Shown here: positions 51,690 through 60,000 of the stretch, piece after piece
Position numbering within the stretch: position 1 is the stretch's first letter
Layout: each line of letters starts with the position of its first letter
Source of the DNA: Methanoregula formicica SMSP
GTDB lineage: Archaea; Halobacteriota; Methanomicrobia; Methanomicrobiales; Methanospirillaceae
NCBI RefSeq assembly: GCF_000327485.1
Contig: NC_019943.1
Coordinates: forward strand, 1,798,001-1,862,000
Reading direction: 5' to 3'
DNA length: 64,000 nt
The notes under the pieces: generated by a model
What the model was told of the DNA's origin: nothing
Seen by the model: only the letters and a program-made list of their open reading frames with translations
Database searches by the model: none
Made by a program: the position numbers and the translations under genes

Positions 51690-53024
51690 TCAGATCAGCA
51701 GTCGCAGGGCAACGCGGATGTTCCGTTCGCTGAACGGTTTTAAGATGTAGCCCTCCGGATCAATATCCCGTGCCCGGTCGATGGTCTCCTTGTTGCAGCA
51801 GCTGGTGAGGAAGATTACCCGCGCATCCGTCGTCTTCCGGATCTCGGCTGCGGCAGCGATCCCGTCCCGTTTCCCGGGCATGTTGATGTCCATGAACACG
51901 AGATACGGGTGTTTTTCCGCAGCAACAACCACGGCCTCATCACCGGTCTGTGCCTCGATGATGTTTTCATACCCGAGGTTCTTCAGGTGCTGGATCAGGA
52001 GGCTGCGGAGGACCCTGCTGTCGTCCACGACAAGAATAAGGATGGACGTGTCGCACGTCTCCCTGGATTCGTCTGTCTCGTGCCCATTCCCGTCCATCGA
52101 CGCGGACGCGTCGTCGCCGGCTTTCCCGTTTCCTGTTTCTGCCGCTGCGCCGGCCCGGGCGTTCATGAACGACTTCCTCTGGTGGGCCAGGCTCTCCTTA
52201 AGCCGCGTCGCAATCTCCGTGTAGGCGTCAAAGGCACTCCTCCCGAGGCCGGTCTTCGGGACAACTTTTTTGAGCTCCTCCTTTGTGAAGACGTTCTCGA
52301 CAGCCTCGATGTCGTACACGTTGAGGTCACCGAGGCCAAAGACCGTGAAGAGGACCGGTATCCCGTCCCGGTCATTCACCCCGGCGAGCAGTCGTTTCCC
52401 GGCCTTTTTGATAAGCAGCGGGCGGATACTCTTGTCGCAGGTCTTGACAAGAAGGATGATTGCCGGCTCCCCGTCCTGCGAGACCGCGGCAAGGTCGTTG
52501 AGGTTAGCAATGACGACCAGTGCTGCACGGTCAAGGTTTGCCCCCTTCTGGAGAATGGTGAAGACAAACTTTCCCCCGCGCCGGGTGCAGTCCTCGTGGA
52601 TAACCCGGCTCAACAGCTCGCGGTCTTCCCGGCTGATCGTATCGATATCGTTCTGGAGGTCCGAACTGGACAAAAAGAGGCTGGAGAAGAGGGCCCCCCA
52701 TGCCATGAACAGGGTCCCCGGATCGGGTCTTTTCGGGCCGTCGGTAAAAGAGGATCCGAACAACTCAATCAGCTGCCGGGGCGTGGCCTTCTCGATCCAG
52801 GAGAGGCTGGAGTGCGGCATGGTCATGCGGAGCGGTGTTCCTTCGCCGGGTTTTGGAGTCACCGCTTTCTCGATGGTCTTTAAGATCCGGTGCTCCAGTT
52901 CCGAGAATTTCGCATCGTACTCCCTCCGGATCCGTTCTACATCCTCAGCGGTATATACGACCGGGGCGGGTTTGCCCTGATCCTTCCGCTTATTGTCACC
53001 GGATCGCTGCGGGGGTTTGGTCAT
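51690..53024 (-). CDS. Response-regulator protein with unknown N-terminal domain
   Basis: A 444-residue protein. The last 120 residues form a receiver: LILVVDDSRVLRSLLIQHLK, phospho-acceptor aspartate in LVFMDINMPGKRDGIAA, TSCC and lysine in EGYILKPFSERN. The first 300 residues have a coiled-coil start (DVERIRREYDAKFSELEHRI), then a compact domain (SWIEKATPRQLIELFGSSF, DPGTLFMAWGALFSSLFLS, IPVLFTVFGLGDLNVYDIEA) that I do not recognise. A linker rich in Gly, Asp and Glu joins the two. Such a domain order suggests a regulated N-terminal output, opposite to the usual receiver-first order. Confidence 0.8.
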   Translation of the reverse strand: MTKPPQRSGDNKRKDQGKPAPVVYTAEDVERIRREYDAKFSELEHRILKTIEKAVTPKPGEGTPLRMTMPHSSLSWIEKATPRQLIELFGSSFTDGPKRPDPGTLFMAWGALFSSLFLSSSDLQNDIDTISREDRELLSRVIHEDCTRRGGKFVFTILQKGANLDRAALVVIANLNDLAAVSQDGEPAIILLVKTCDKSIRPLLIKKAGKRLLAGVNDRDGIPVLFTVFGLGDLNVYDIEAVENVFTKEELKKVVPKTGLGRSAFDAYTEIATRLKESLAHQRKSFMNARAGAAAETGNGKAGDDASASMDGNGHETDESRETCDTSILILVVDDSRVLRSLLIQHLKNLGYENIIEAQTGDEAVVVAAEKHPYLVFMDINMPGKRDGIAAAAEIRKTTDARVIFLTSCCNKETIDRARDIDPEGYILKPFSERNIRVALRLLI

Positions 53025-53273
53025 ACCGGAAGAGCAACCTCACGTTTCAGGGAATTATCTGATTTTCCTTCGTAAGAAGTGTTTCGACATTTCGATACAT
53101 TAAACTACTGGAATGTGCGGAAGAGGAACAACCGTTCCGGCATGCCTGACAGACAGAACGGTTGTACGCGATATCCTGCGGTTTCATGCAGGCATCCCCG
53201 ACCCGTCCTGCAGGGCCCCCGCGAGAAGGGTGTTTGCGTACGCTTTTTTTACCCGGAAAACGCACCTTTCACC

Positions 53274-53804
53274 ATGTCCCGCTGGTCCCCTGCCCTCGTC
53301 CCTTCTGTTCTTGTTGCTCTCCTGCTCCTTTCTGCCGGCTGTATGCAGGCCCATCCCGCCGGACCCCCTGCCGCAGTCTCCGGCCCGGAGTCTGCCGTCA
53401 TTTCCAACGAGACCCTTGTCGCATTCGTCGATGAAGCGGTCCGGTATGCGCAGGTCCACGGGAAAGAACACGCGCTCGCGGAGTTTTCCAACCCGAACGG
53501 TTCCTTTGTGCGGGGCGAACTCTACATCTATGCGTACGACTTTGACGACGTTGTCCTTGCCCACCCGTTCAGCCCGGGACTGATCGGCACTAACCGTACC
53601 AATGAACGCGATGCGTATGGTAACCTGTATTCATATAAGTTCATCAACGCCGCAAAGAACGGCTCCGGCTTCGTGCGGTTCCCGTACAGCAACCCCGCCC
53701 GCAACGGGACAATCGAGGAGAAACTCGGGTACGTGAAGAAGGTGGACGATACCTGGTGGCTGGGCTCGGGAATCTATACGGGGCCGGCCCGCGCCCCGGT
53801 ATAA
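53274..53804 (+). CDS. Cache-domain lipoprotein-like secreted protein
   Basis: A 176-residue protein starting at ATG 53274. A signal peptide ending LLLSAGC gives a lipobox-like cysteine at about residue 23. The mature part is a small Cache domain: ETLVAFVDEAVRYAQVHGKE, GELYIYAYDFDDVVLAHPF, IGTNRTNERDAYGNLYSYKF and the end VDDTWWLGSGIYTG. Such single-Cache proteins bind small ligands and may present them to a receptor; a double role as solute binding cannot be excluded. The longer frame upstream of 53274 is rejected. Confidence 0.82.
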   Translation: MSRWSPALVPSVLVALLLLSAGCMQAHPAGPPAAVSGPESAVISNETLVAFVDEAVRYAQVHGKEHALAEFSNPNGSFVRGELYIYAYDFDDVVLAHPFSPGLIGTNRTNERDAYGNLYSYKFINAAKNGSGFVRFPYSNPARNGTIEEKLGYVKKVDDTWWLGSGIYTGPARAPV

Positions 53805-53904
53805 CGGCAGGGCCCGGGAAACCGTCTCTTTTTGCGTACCGGTGTGTTCCCGGCACGGGCACCAAATCAAGCCTTTTTTTACGGTTGAACGGCGAGATTG
53901 TATC

Positions 53905-54705
53905 ATGGCACCATCGCCCGACAGCCCGCTTGAAAATCCCCGCATCCTCCTGCTTGCCGGGATCGTCTTTCTCGCCTGCATCCTTGCCGCATCGTTCCTG
54001 CTTTCGGGGGCATCCTCCACTGCACCCGCCAGCTGCCCGGCCGCCTCGTCGCACGAGCCGGTATTCGTTGACCCGGTAGAGAAACTCCGGCAGGTCCGCG
54101 ACCCGGCCTACACGCAACAGATCTTTTCCGAGGCGGTTGCCTACGAACCGCTGCTCGCAACGCCGGGCACGCAGGTCCACATGGGCTTTTACTCGGCAAA
54201 AGGAAACCACGGGAGCCTCCTGCGCCTGCTGGACACCGTGAACGAAGGTCCCGCTGCCAGGGAAAATCCCCCGAACCGGGCGATCTGGGCAATGGGCATC
54301 AACGGCTACTACCCGTACCCCTCGTGGGAGCGGATGATGAACGAGCACTGGTACGAGCGGGCATTCCCGGTGAACGGGAGCGTTTTGATCTTCGGCGAGT
54401 CGTACCGCGACCCGTACCCGGTCACGTTTGAACAGGCCAATGCGATCTGGGCCGGGTACTCGGAGAGGTTTGCGATGATGGCAGAACCGGTTGCAAAAGC
54501 CACTGGAAAGCCCGTGAAGATCTGGTGCTTTGTCGGGGGCGCGAAAGCCAACCGGATCTTCTACACGATCGAGCTGCCGGCACTGAAGAAACTCGAAGAG
54601 AAGGGGCTTGTGGAGATCTATTTCGCAAAGAGCCAGGATGCTGAATGGAACAACATGGCAGACTGGATCAAGGGGTCGGCAAATACCCCGGCACCGGCTG
54701 CCTGA
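53905..54705 (+). CDS. Membrane-anchored protein, function unknown
   Basis: A 266-residue protein with one N-terminal membrane segment (ILLLAGIVFLACILAASFLLS, about residues 14-34) and an extracytoplasmic domain of about 220 residues. Notable features are WAMGINGYYPYPSWERMMNE, a Tyr/Trp-rich strand, and GKPVKIWCFVGGAKANRIFY. No family recognised. Start at ATG 53905; upstream frame not protein-like. Its stop overlaps the next start by one base (TGATG). Confidence 0.65.
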   Translation: MAPSPDSPLENPRILLLAGIVFLACILAASFLLSGASSTAPASCPAASSHEPVFVDPVEKLRQVRDPAYTQQIFSEAVAYEPLLATPGTQVHMGFYSAKGNHGSLLRLLDTVNEGPAARENPPNRAIWAMGINGYYPYPSWERMMNEHWYERAFPVNGSVLIFGESYRDPYPVTFEQANAIWAGYSERFAMMAEPVAKATGKPVKIWCFVGGAKANRIFYTIELPALKKLEEKGLVEIYFAKSQDAEWNNMADWIKGSANTPAPAA

Positions 54706-55067
54706 TGACGATGTATCCGCCCGGTGATGGTGTGCCGGACCCTGCCCTGCTGTCGGCAGCCGTCAGCATTGTCCTGTCGCAGGGCGGGCCGGCGGAAGAG
54801 GGCGCAGACGATACCGTGCTCATCCGGCGTCTCTGCGGGCAGGTCCCTTCGGCTTCCCCCGGACTCTGCCGGGACGCGGTGAGCCGGGCCCGGAAACTCT
54901 CGCGGGATGCGTATGAGATTTGCGATGCCTTCCGGGACGGGGCATACGGGAGCGGCAGCGGAGCCGGGGATGCGGCCCTCCGTGCACTTGAAGAGAAGAG
55001 TCCTGGTTTTTCTCCCGACGATTACCGGCAGGCATTCGCGGCCGGGTTATTGTGGACGGCGTTCTGA
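54705..55067 (+). CDS. Small acidic protein, function unknown
   Basis: A 120-residue protein coupled to the gene before it by the overlap TGATG. It is helical in character, with a Gly/Pro-rich start (MTMYPPGDGVPDP) and repeats of SAAVSIVLSQGG and LCGQVPSASPGLCRDAVSRA, and ends in AFAAGLLWTAF. Two cysteines. Not recognised. The 270 bases that follow (55068-55337) hold no clear gene and end in the promoter of the RmuC-like gene. Confidence 0.55.
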   Translation: MTMYPPGDGVPDPALLSAAVSIVLSQGGPAEEGADDTVLIRRLCGQVPSASPGLCRDAVSRARKLSRDAYEICDAFRDGAYGSGSGAGDAALRALEEKSPGFSPDDYRQAFAAGLLWTAF

Positions 55068-55278
55068 ACGCGACGGCTCACGTTCACGATACTGTGCGAT
55101 TGCGCGTAACGATCCTTGGGACACTCGCTTTTCCCGGAGCGCCGGCATCACTCCGCTTCCCGCACCCGGCTCGCGCTGTCGGTGCCCATCTCGACAACGA
55201 GCGTGTTTGCGAATTCACCCTGGATCTCGGCGGTCCCCGATGATCTGAATGGCATTATTTTCACCCCGCTGTCCGGCA

Positions 55279-55287
55279 TTTAATAAG
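55279..55287 (+). promoter_or_regulatory. Putative TATA box of the nuclease-helicase block
   Basis: TTTAATAAG is centred 55 bases before the ATG at 55338. The predicted start is near 55310, with a leader of about 28 bases. No equally good element precedes the two following genes, suggesting one transcript for all three. Confidence 0.5.
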
Positions 55288-55337
55288 GTTTATTCGCCTA
55301 CATCTCAACAATCGCTGAGAAAAACCGGTGCACATCC

Positions 55338-56828
55338 ATGGATAGTTCATCTTTTGAAAACCTTCGAAGATTCTTTGATCGTGTCAAGAATGCCGGGTTC
55401 TTTGAACGGCTCTTTTCCTGGCAGGGTATTGTGTCACAGGGTTATGATGCGTTTTCTGAATACCAGCAGCTGCAGGGACTTGTTGTTGAAAAAGAAAAGG
55501 AAATTGCCACCCTTGTTTCAAAGAATCGGGAGAACGTACAGAATCTGGAGTATCAGATACAGCAGACAACCCAGTTGAAGCAGGATCTCTCTTCAGAGCA
55601 GACATACGTGCAATCGCTCAATTTGCGGATTACAGAAAAGGAGAGGGAGCGGGCAACACTGTCTGCAACCCTTGCCGAAACACAGGCAAACAATGATGCA
55701 ATAATTGATCAGCTGAAGGGGGAAGTTATCAATCTTAAATCCAGGAACGAAGAGTTGCTGCGGAAGATCAATGAAAGAGAGAACGAAGCCGGGGGATTTG
55801 TTGAATCCGACCGGAAAAACCGGGAGATTATCCAGAAACTGAACGCTGACTTTGCCGGTCTGACAGCCCGGTATGATCAGGTGAATCTTCAGTACACAGA
55901 ATCGCAGAAGACACTTTCACAATTACGCCAGAATGAGGAAGAGCGTGTCCGTGCGCATGACGCCCGGATCACCGAACTGATGGCGTTAAAGAAGCAGCTT
56001 GAGGATGACCGTCTCCGTGTTCAGGCTGAACGGGATGACGCGATCCGTGCCGAATTCTCTGAGATGGAACAGACATGGAGGAGACATGAGGAGGCAGTTG
56101 AACAGACCCTGCGTTCTATCTGCCAGCGGCATACCCTAGAGTACTGCGATAAGGAAAAATTTCCACTATCCGGAAAGAAACCGGACAATGCGCTGCTCAT
56201 TGCCGATCAGTACGTTATCTTCGATGCAAAGAGCCCGAAAAATTCCGATGAACTTGGCAATTTCCGTCAATACATTAAGACACAGGCCGAGGCTGTAAAA
56301 AAATACACCAAGGAGGATAATGTCAAAAAAGATATTTTCCTTGTCGTTCCTGCAAATACCCTGGATTATCTCGACGAAGTCCATCTTGACATGGCAGAGT
56401 ACCAGGTCTATGTTGTCACGCACGACAGCCTTGAACCGATCATTCTCGCCCTCAAAAAGATCGAGGATTACCAGTTTGTTGATCAGTTAAGTCCTGAAGA
56501 CCGGGAAAAAATTTGTCATGTGATCGGCAAGTTCGCCCATGCAACTAAACGCCGGATGCAGATTGACACGTACTTCTTTAACGAATTCCTCGCACTTCTC
56601 AAGAGCTGCGAATCGCTCCCTGAGGATATCCTCAAGAAAGTTGTGGACTATGAAAAAGCCGAGAAGATGAATCCCCCGATGGAGAAACGCAAGAAACTTA
56701 TCCCGATCAAGGAACTTGAGCACGATGTCAAAGCCATCACCAAGGAGGCGGAAGCCCGGGAGATCGATGTTACGGCCGTGACAAAAGAGAAGATCGAGAC
56801 GATCCCCCTCAACAAGTTCCTGGAATAA
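55338..56828 (+). CDS. RmuC-like coiled-coil nuclease
   Basis: A 496-residue protein. A long coiled coil occupies about residues 45-255 (EYQQLQGLVVEKEKEIATLV onward, with heptad-like Leu/Ile spacing). A nuclease-like domain follows: KKPDNALLIADQYVIFDAKS carries the PD...DxK pattern of the restriction-endonuclease fold as in RmuC, with an aspartate-alanine-lysine core at about residues 297-299. After it come NFRQYIKTQAEAVKKY and DIFLVVPANTLDYLDEVHLD, typical of RmuC-type proteins. RmuC limits recombination at inverted repeats. The tail (about 440-496) is Lys/Glu-rich. It precedes two RecB/AddB-type genes by 39 bases. Confidence 0.7.
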   Translation: MDSSSFENLRRFFDRVKNAGFFERLFSWQGIVSQGYDAFSEYQQLQGLVVEKEKEIATLVSKNRENVQNLEYQIQQTTQLKQDLSSEQTYVQSLNLRITEKERERATLSATLAETQANNDAIIDQLKGEVINLKSRNEELLRKINERENEAGGFVESDRKNREIIQKLNADFAGLTARYDQVNLQYTESQKTLSQLRQNEEERVRAHDARITELMALKKQLEDDRLRVQAERDDAIRAEFSEMEQTWRRHEEAVEQTLRSICQRHTLEYCDKEKFPLSGKKPDNALLIADQYVIFDAKSPKNSDELGNFRQYIKTQAEAVKKYTKEDNVKKDIFLVVPANTLDYLDEVHLDMAEYQVYVVTHDSLEPIILALKKIEDYQFVDQLSPEDREKICHVIGKFAHATKRRMQIDTYFFNEFLALLKSCESLPEDILKKVVDYEKAEKMNPPMEKRKKLIPIKELEHDVKAITKEAEAREIDVTAVTKEKIETIPLNKFLE

Positions 56829-56867
56829 ATCCCTGCATTTTTCTTGTGCGCAGAGTAATCACCTATC

Positions 56868-59800
56868 ATGCCAGCACAGACCCCTTCGGGCAACCTGATT
56901 CCGGATATTGCTTACGAATCCGGGCTTCCCGGGGATTGTCTGTCCACGTTCATCTCCCGGTTTGTTACTGCTGCAAAGGAGGATCCCTTTTCCACCTGGC
57001 TCATTCTTCCTACAGAGCGGCTGGTCTCTGAAGTCAAGCAGCGACTGATGGCTGATACTATCCCCTTTCTTTCCTCACGCATCTGTACTCCTGAGGGATT
57101 TTGTGCGATACAGCTGGAGGAACACCGGACCACCGAGCGGATCATCCCGGAGAATGAATCGAAGATGCTGCTCTCACAGATCCTTGAGGATAATGCCGGT
57201 GATCTCCGGTTCTTTGTCCGGCGGGGTCATGTGTCAACGGGCACGGTCAGGGATCTCAGGGAATTAATGAAAGTCATCCGGTTGCGAAAGATTGTATTCC
57301 CGGAATGCCTTCTCGAACTTGAGAGCGAGAAGAGCCGGCAACTGGATGCAATTATTACTGAATACACCAGACACCTGCGGGAAACCGATCTTTATGACAG
57401 TCATACTCTTCTCGAATGGACAATCGACCACCTGAACCGTTCCGGTGAATCAGGATTAGGAACCGTAGTTATGTACGGGTTTCACGATCTCCAGACCCTC
57501 GAACAGGATCTTGTTGACACGATAGCCGAACATGCCGGGAAATCCTTTGTCTTTGTCCCTGAGGGAATCGATCAGAATGTTTTCCGGGGCCGGCCCCGGT
57601 CCGGAAAACAGCCCGGTTTCGATCCCGCATCCCTCCGGTCCCGGATAACAGGACTGTTCTCGGAAACGGACGCTCTCGATGCGGGGGATTTTTTCCACAC
57701 CCGGACATTTTCCTCACGATATGCAGAGATTTCCGGCATTGCATCGGAGATCTGTCGCCTTAACCGGGAAGGCATGCCCCTTTCCGATATTGCCGTGGTT
57801 TTTTACGACCTGCGTGACAATCGTGCGCTCATCGAGGAAATATTCGGGGATTATGGGATTGCATGGAATTGCCGGATCGGCCCGCCGCTCTCCGCTTCCC
57901 CCCTCATCCAGTTCCTTACGAATCTTGTCGATCTCTCTCCTGGCGGGTATACCCGGGAAACCATGATCCGGATCATTGGCAGTCCCTATTTCCGTCGGGG
58001 AAATGTCCCGGGCAGTACCTCCTCTCTGGATGCGTCCGAAGTTGATCTTGTCTCGCGCTATGCCCGGATTGATGGCCCTCATCCTTCCTGGAGCAGACAA
58101 CTGGAGTGGCTGCGTACGGAACTTGCCGATCCAAACAAGGCAAAGAATTTCCCGGGTATCAGCGTCCATACGGTTGACCGGGTCCGGGAAGGAATCCGGA
58201 TTCTCCAGAACGATCTTGATGCAATCAGCCATGGCACATCCCTCCAGAGCCACATCAGGGCATTCCGTGAATTCCTCACGTCATGGGATCTCCCGCAGAT
58301 CTTTTTCGCACCGGATGCTGCCCTTAAAGAGCGGGAGATCCAGATTTATGAAAAATTCTGCAAACTCCTCACCGCACTGGAACATGCCTCCTGGCACCCG
58401 GATAATGCACCCGTCGACGGGAAGAAATTCGCACGGATGATAACATCCCTGGCAGAGGATCCGGATGAGAGCGGACTTGAGGATGCCGACGGGGTAACCG
58501 TACTGGGTCTCTGGGAGTCCCAGCACATGAATTACCCGGTGGTATTCATCGGGGGTCTTGTTGAAGGAGTTGTCCCCCGGCTGACAACACGCCTCCCATT
58601 TATGAACACCCTGGAAAATGCCCGGATGGGGACCCGGTCTCTTTCAGAAATCCTCAGAGAAGAGCAGTATTATTTTATCGCATCGCTGCTGTCCGCACAG
58701 AAAGCCGTGTACCTGAGCGCTCCGCTGGCCGATGGAGAGAAAACGCTCCTTACGTCAGCGTTTTTTGAGCGGGTCCGCATGAGATCCGGGGATCTTCCCT
58801 GGCCGGAAATTCCAGTGGATATTTGCTCTGCCTCCCTTCGCTGTAGTGCGATCAATGCTGGAACGGCCATCCAGGATGGCCGAATCTGCGAAGCAAGGGG
58901 AACAATACCTAGCTCTCATCCAATCAGCGATCTTGCCGAACGCATTAACATGGAACGCTATCACCGGACCGGCTCGTGTGATTCCTCGTATGATGGCATC
59001 CTGTCCGGAGATGAGACAATTCAGGAAGCACTTGCCGGCCGCTATGGGCCGGATCACGTGTATTCCCCGACAAGCCTTGAGACTTATGCCAACTGCCCCT
59101 TTGCCTACTTCCTGGGCCGGGTGATCAATCTCAAAGAATTACCGGAAGTGGAGTCGAACCTCTCGGCCAGCGATCGCGGAACTGCCATCCACGATATCCT
59201 GAGTGCCTTTTACCGGCAGTGGCGCTCTGCCGGTCACAACAAGGTCAGTCTCGCTTCTCTGAACGATGCCACGGAGATGATCCTGAAGATCGCATCGGAA
59301 GAACTGGCACAGTATTCCTTCCAGAGCCCGCTCTGGGACGCGACCCGGATCCTGATGCTCGGGGACAACCATACCGGGCCCGGATACTTTGAGAGATTTT
59401 TGATCCATGAAGCGGGTGAAGAGAATTCACCGCTCATTCCCTCGCGATTCGAATTCTCCTTTGGCATGGAGGCGGGTGAATCGGATGATCCATCATCTGT
59501 TCCGGAACCGGTTGAACTTGTTTCGCAGGATGGCGGACAGAAGATGTTCATCCGGGGCCGGATCGACCGGGTCGATCTCACCCCCGACGGGCAGTTCGTG
59601 ATCTATGATTACAAGTCCGGCCTGCAGCATCCCAAAGCAAAAGAGATCGAGGCCGGGACTGCCCTGCAGCTGCCGCTCTATCTTCTGGCTTTCGAGAAGA
59701 TCTCCGGCAATCACGGCGTTGGCGGGGGATACTACAAGATACGGCGCGAGATCGCCCGGAGCCTCGTGCTCGCGGACCCGGTTGCAAAAGACCTGATGAT

Positions 59801-59999
59801 CTCCCGTGTCCGTCCATCCGCGGATTTTGCCGGCACGATCCGGCACTCCCGCGACTGCGCCTTTGCCTATATCGAGGGGATCCGGAACGGCCGGTTCCCG
59901 CTACCGGCCGAAGAGGAATGCCCGAATACGTATTGTGAATTCAGACAGATCTGCCGCTTCGATCCGTACCGGGTATTCCAGTCGGGGGAGGAGACCTGA
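56868..59999 (+). CDS. AddB-like nuclease with Fe-S cluster motif
   Basis: A 1043-residue protein. Its first 700 residues have the layout of an inactive UvrD-like helicase (FSTWLILPTERLVSEVKQRL, then LLEWTIDHLNRSG, IGSPYFRRGNVPG, GLWESQHMNYPVVFIGGLVE). The C-terminal PD-(D/E)XK nuclease has histidine in GTAIHDILSAFY (about 772), aspartate in RIDRVDLT (about 900) and DYKSG (about 911). One cysteine before it (TYANCPFAYFLGR, about 742) and three after (CPNTYCEFRQIC, about 1018-1029) reproduce the AddB [4Fe-4S] staple. AddB works with AddA to process DNA ends. It ends one base before the helicase gene. Confidence 0.88.
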   Translation: MPAQTPSGNLIPDIAYESGLPGDCLSTFISRFVTAAKEDPFSTWLILPTERLVSEVKQRLMADTIPFLSSRICTPEGFCAIQLEEHRTTERIIPENESKMLLSQILEDNAGDLRFFVRRGHVSTGTVRDLRELMKVIRLRKIVFPECLLELESEKSRQLDAIITEYTRHLRETDLYDSHTLLEWTIDHLNRSGESGLGTVVMYGFHDLQTLEQDLVDTIAEHAGKSFVFVPEGIDQNVFRGRPRSGKQPGFDPASLRSRITGLFSETDALDAGDFFHTRTFSSRYAEISGIASEICRLNREGMPLSDIAVVFYDLRDNRALIEEIFGDYGIAWNCRIGPPLSASPLIQFLTNLVDLSPGGYTRETMIRIIGSPYFRRGNVPGSTSSLDASEVDLVSRYARIDGPHPSWSRQLEWLRTELADPNKAKNFPGISVHTVDRVREGIRILQNDLDAISHGTSLQSHIRAFREFLTSWDLPQIFFAPDAALKEREIQIYEKFCKLLTALEHASWHPDNAPVDGKKFARMITSLAEDPDESGLEDADGVTVLGLWESQHMNYPVVFIGGLVEGVVPRLTTRLPFMNTLENARMGTRSLSEILREEQYYFIASLLSAQKAVYLSAPLADGEKTLLTSAFFERVRMRSGDLPWPEIPVDICSASLRCSAINAGTAIQDGRICEARGTIPSSHPISDLAERINMERYHRTGSCDSSYDGILSGDETIQEALAGRYGPDHVYSPTSLETYANCPFAYFLGRVINLKELPEVESNLSASDRGTAIHDILSAFYRQWRSAGHNKVSLASLNDATEMILKIASEELAQYSFQSPLWDATRILMLGDNHTGPGYFERFLIHEAGEENSPLIPSRFEFSFGMEAGESDDPSSVPEPVELVSQDGGQKMFIRGRIDRVDLTPDGQFVIYDYKSGLQHPKAKEIEAGTALQLPLYLLAFEKISGNHGVGGGYYKIRREIARSLVLADPVAKDLMISRVRPSADFAGTIRHSRDCAFAYIEGIRNGRFPLPAEEECPNTYCEFRQICRFDPYRVFQSGEET

Positions 60000-60000
60000 T

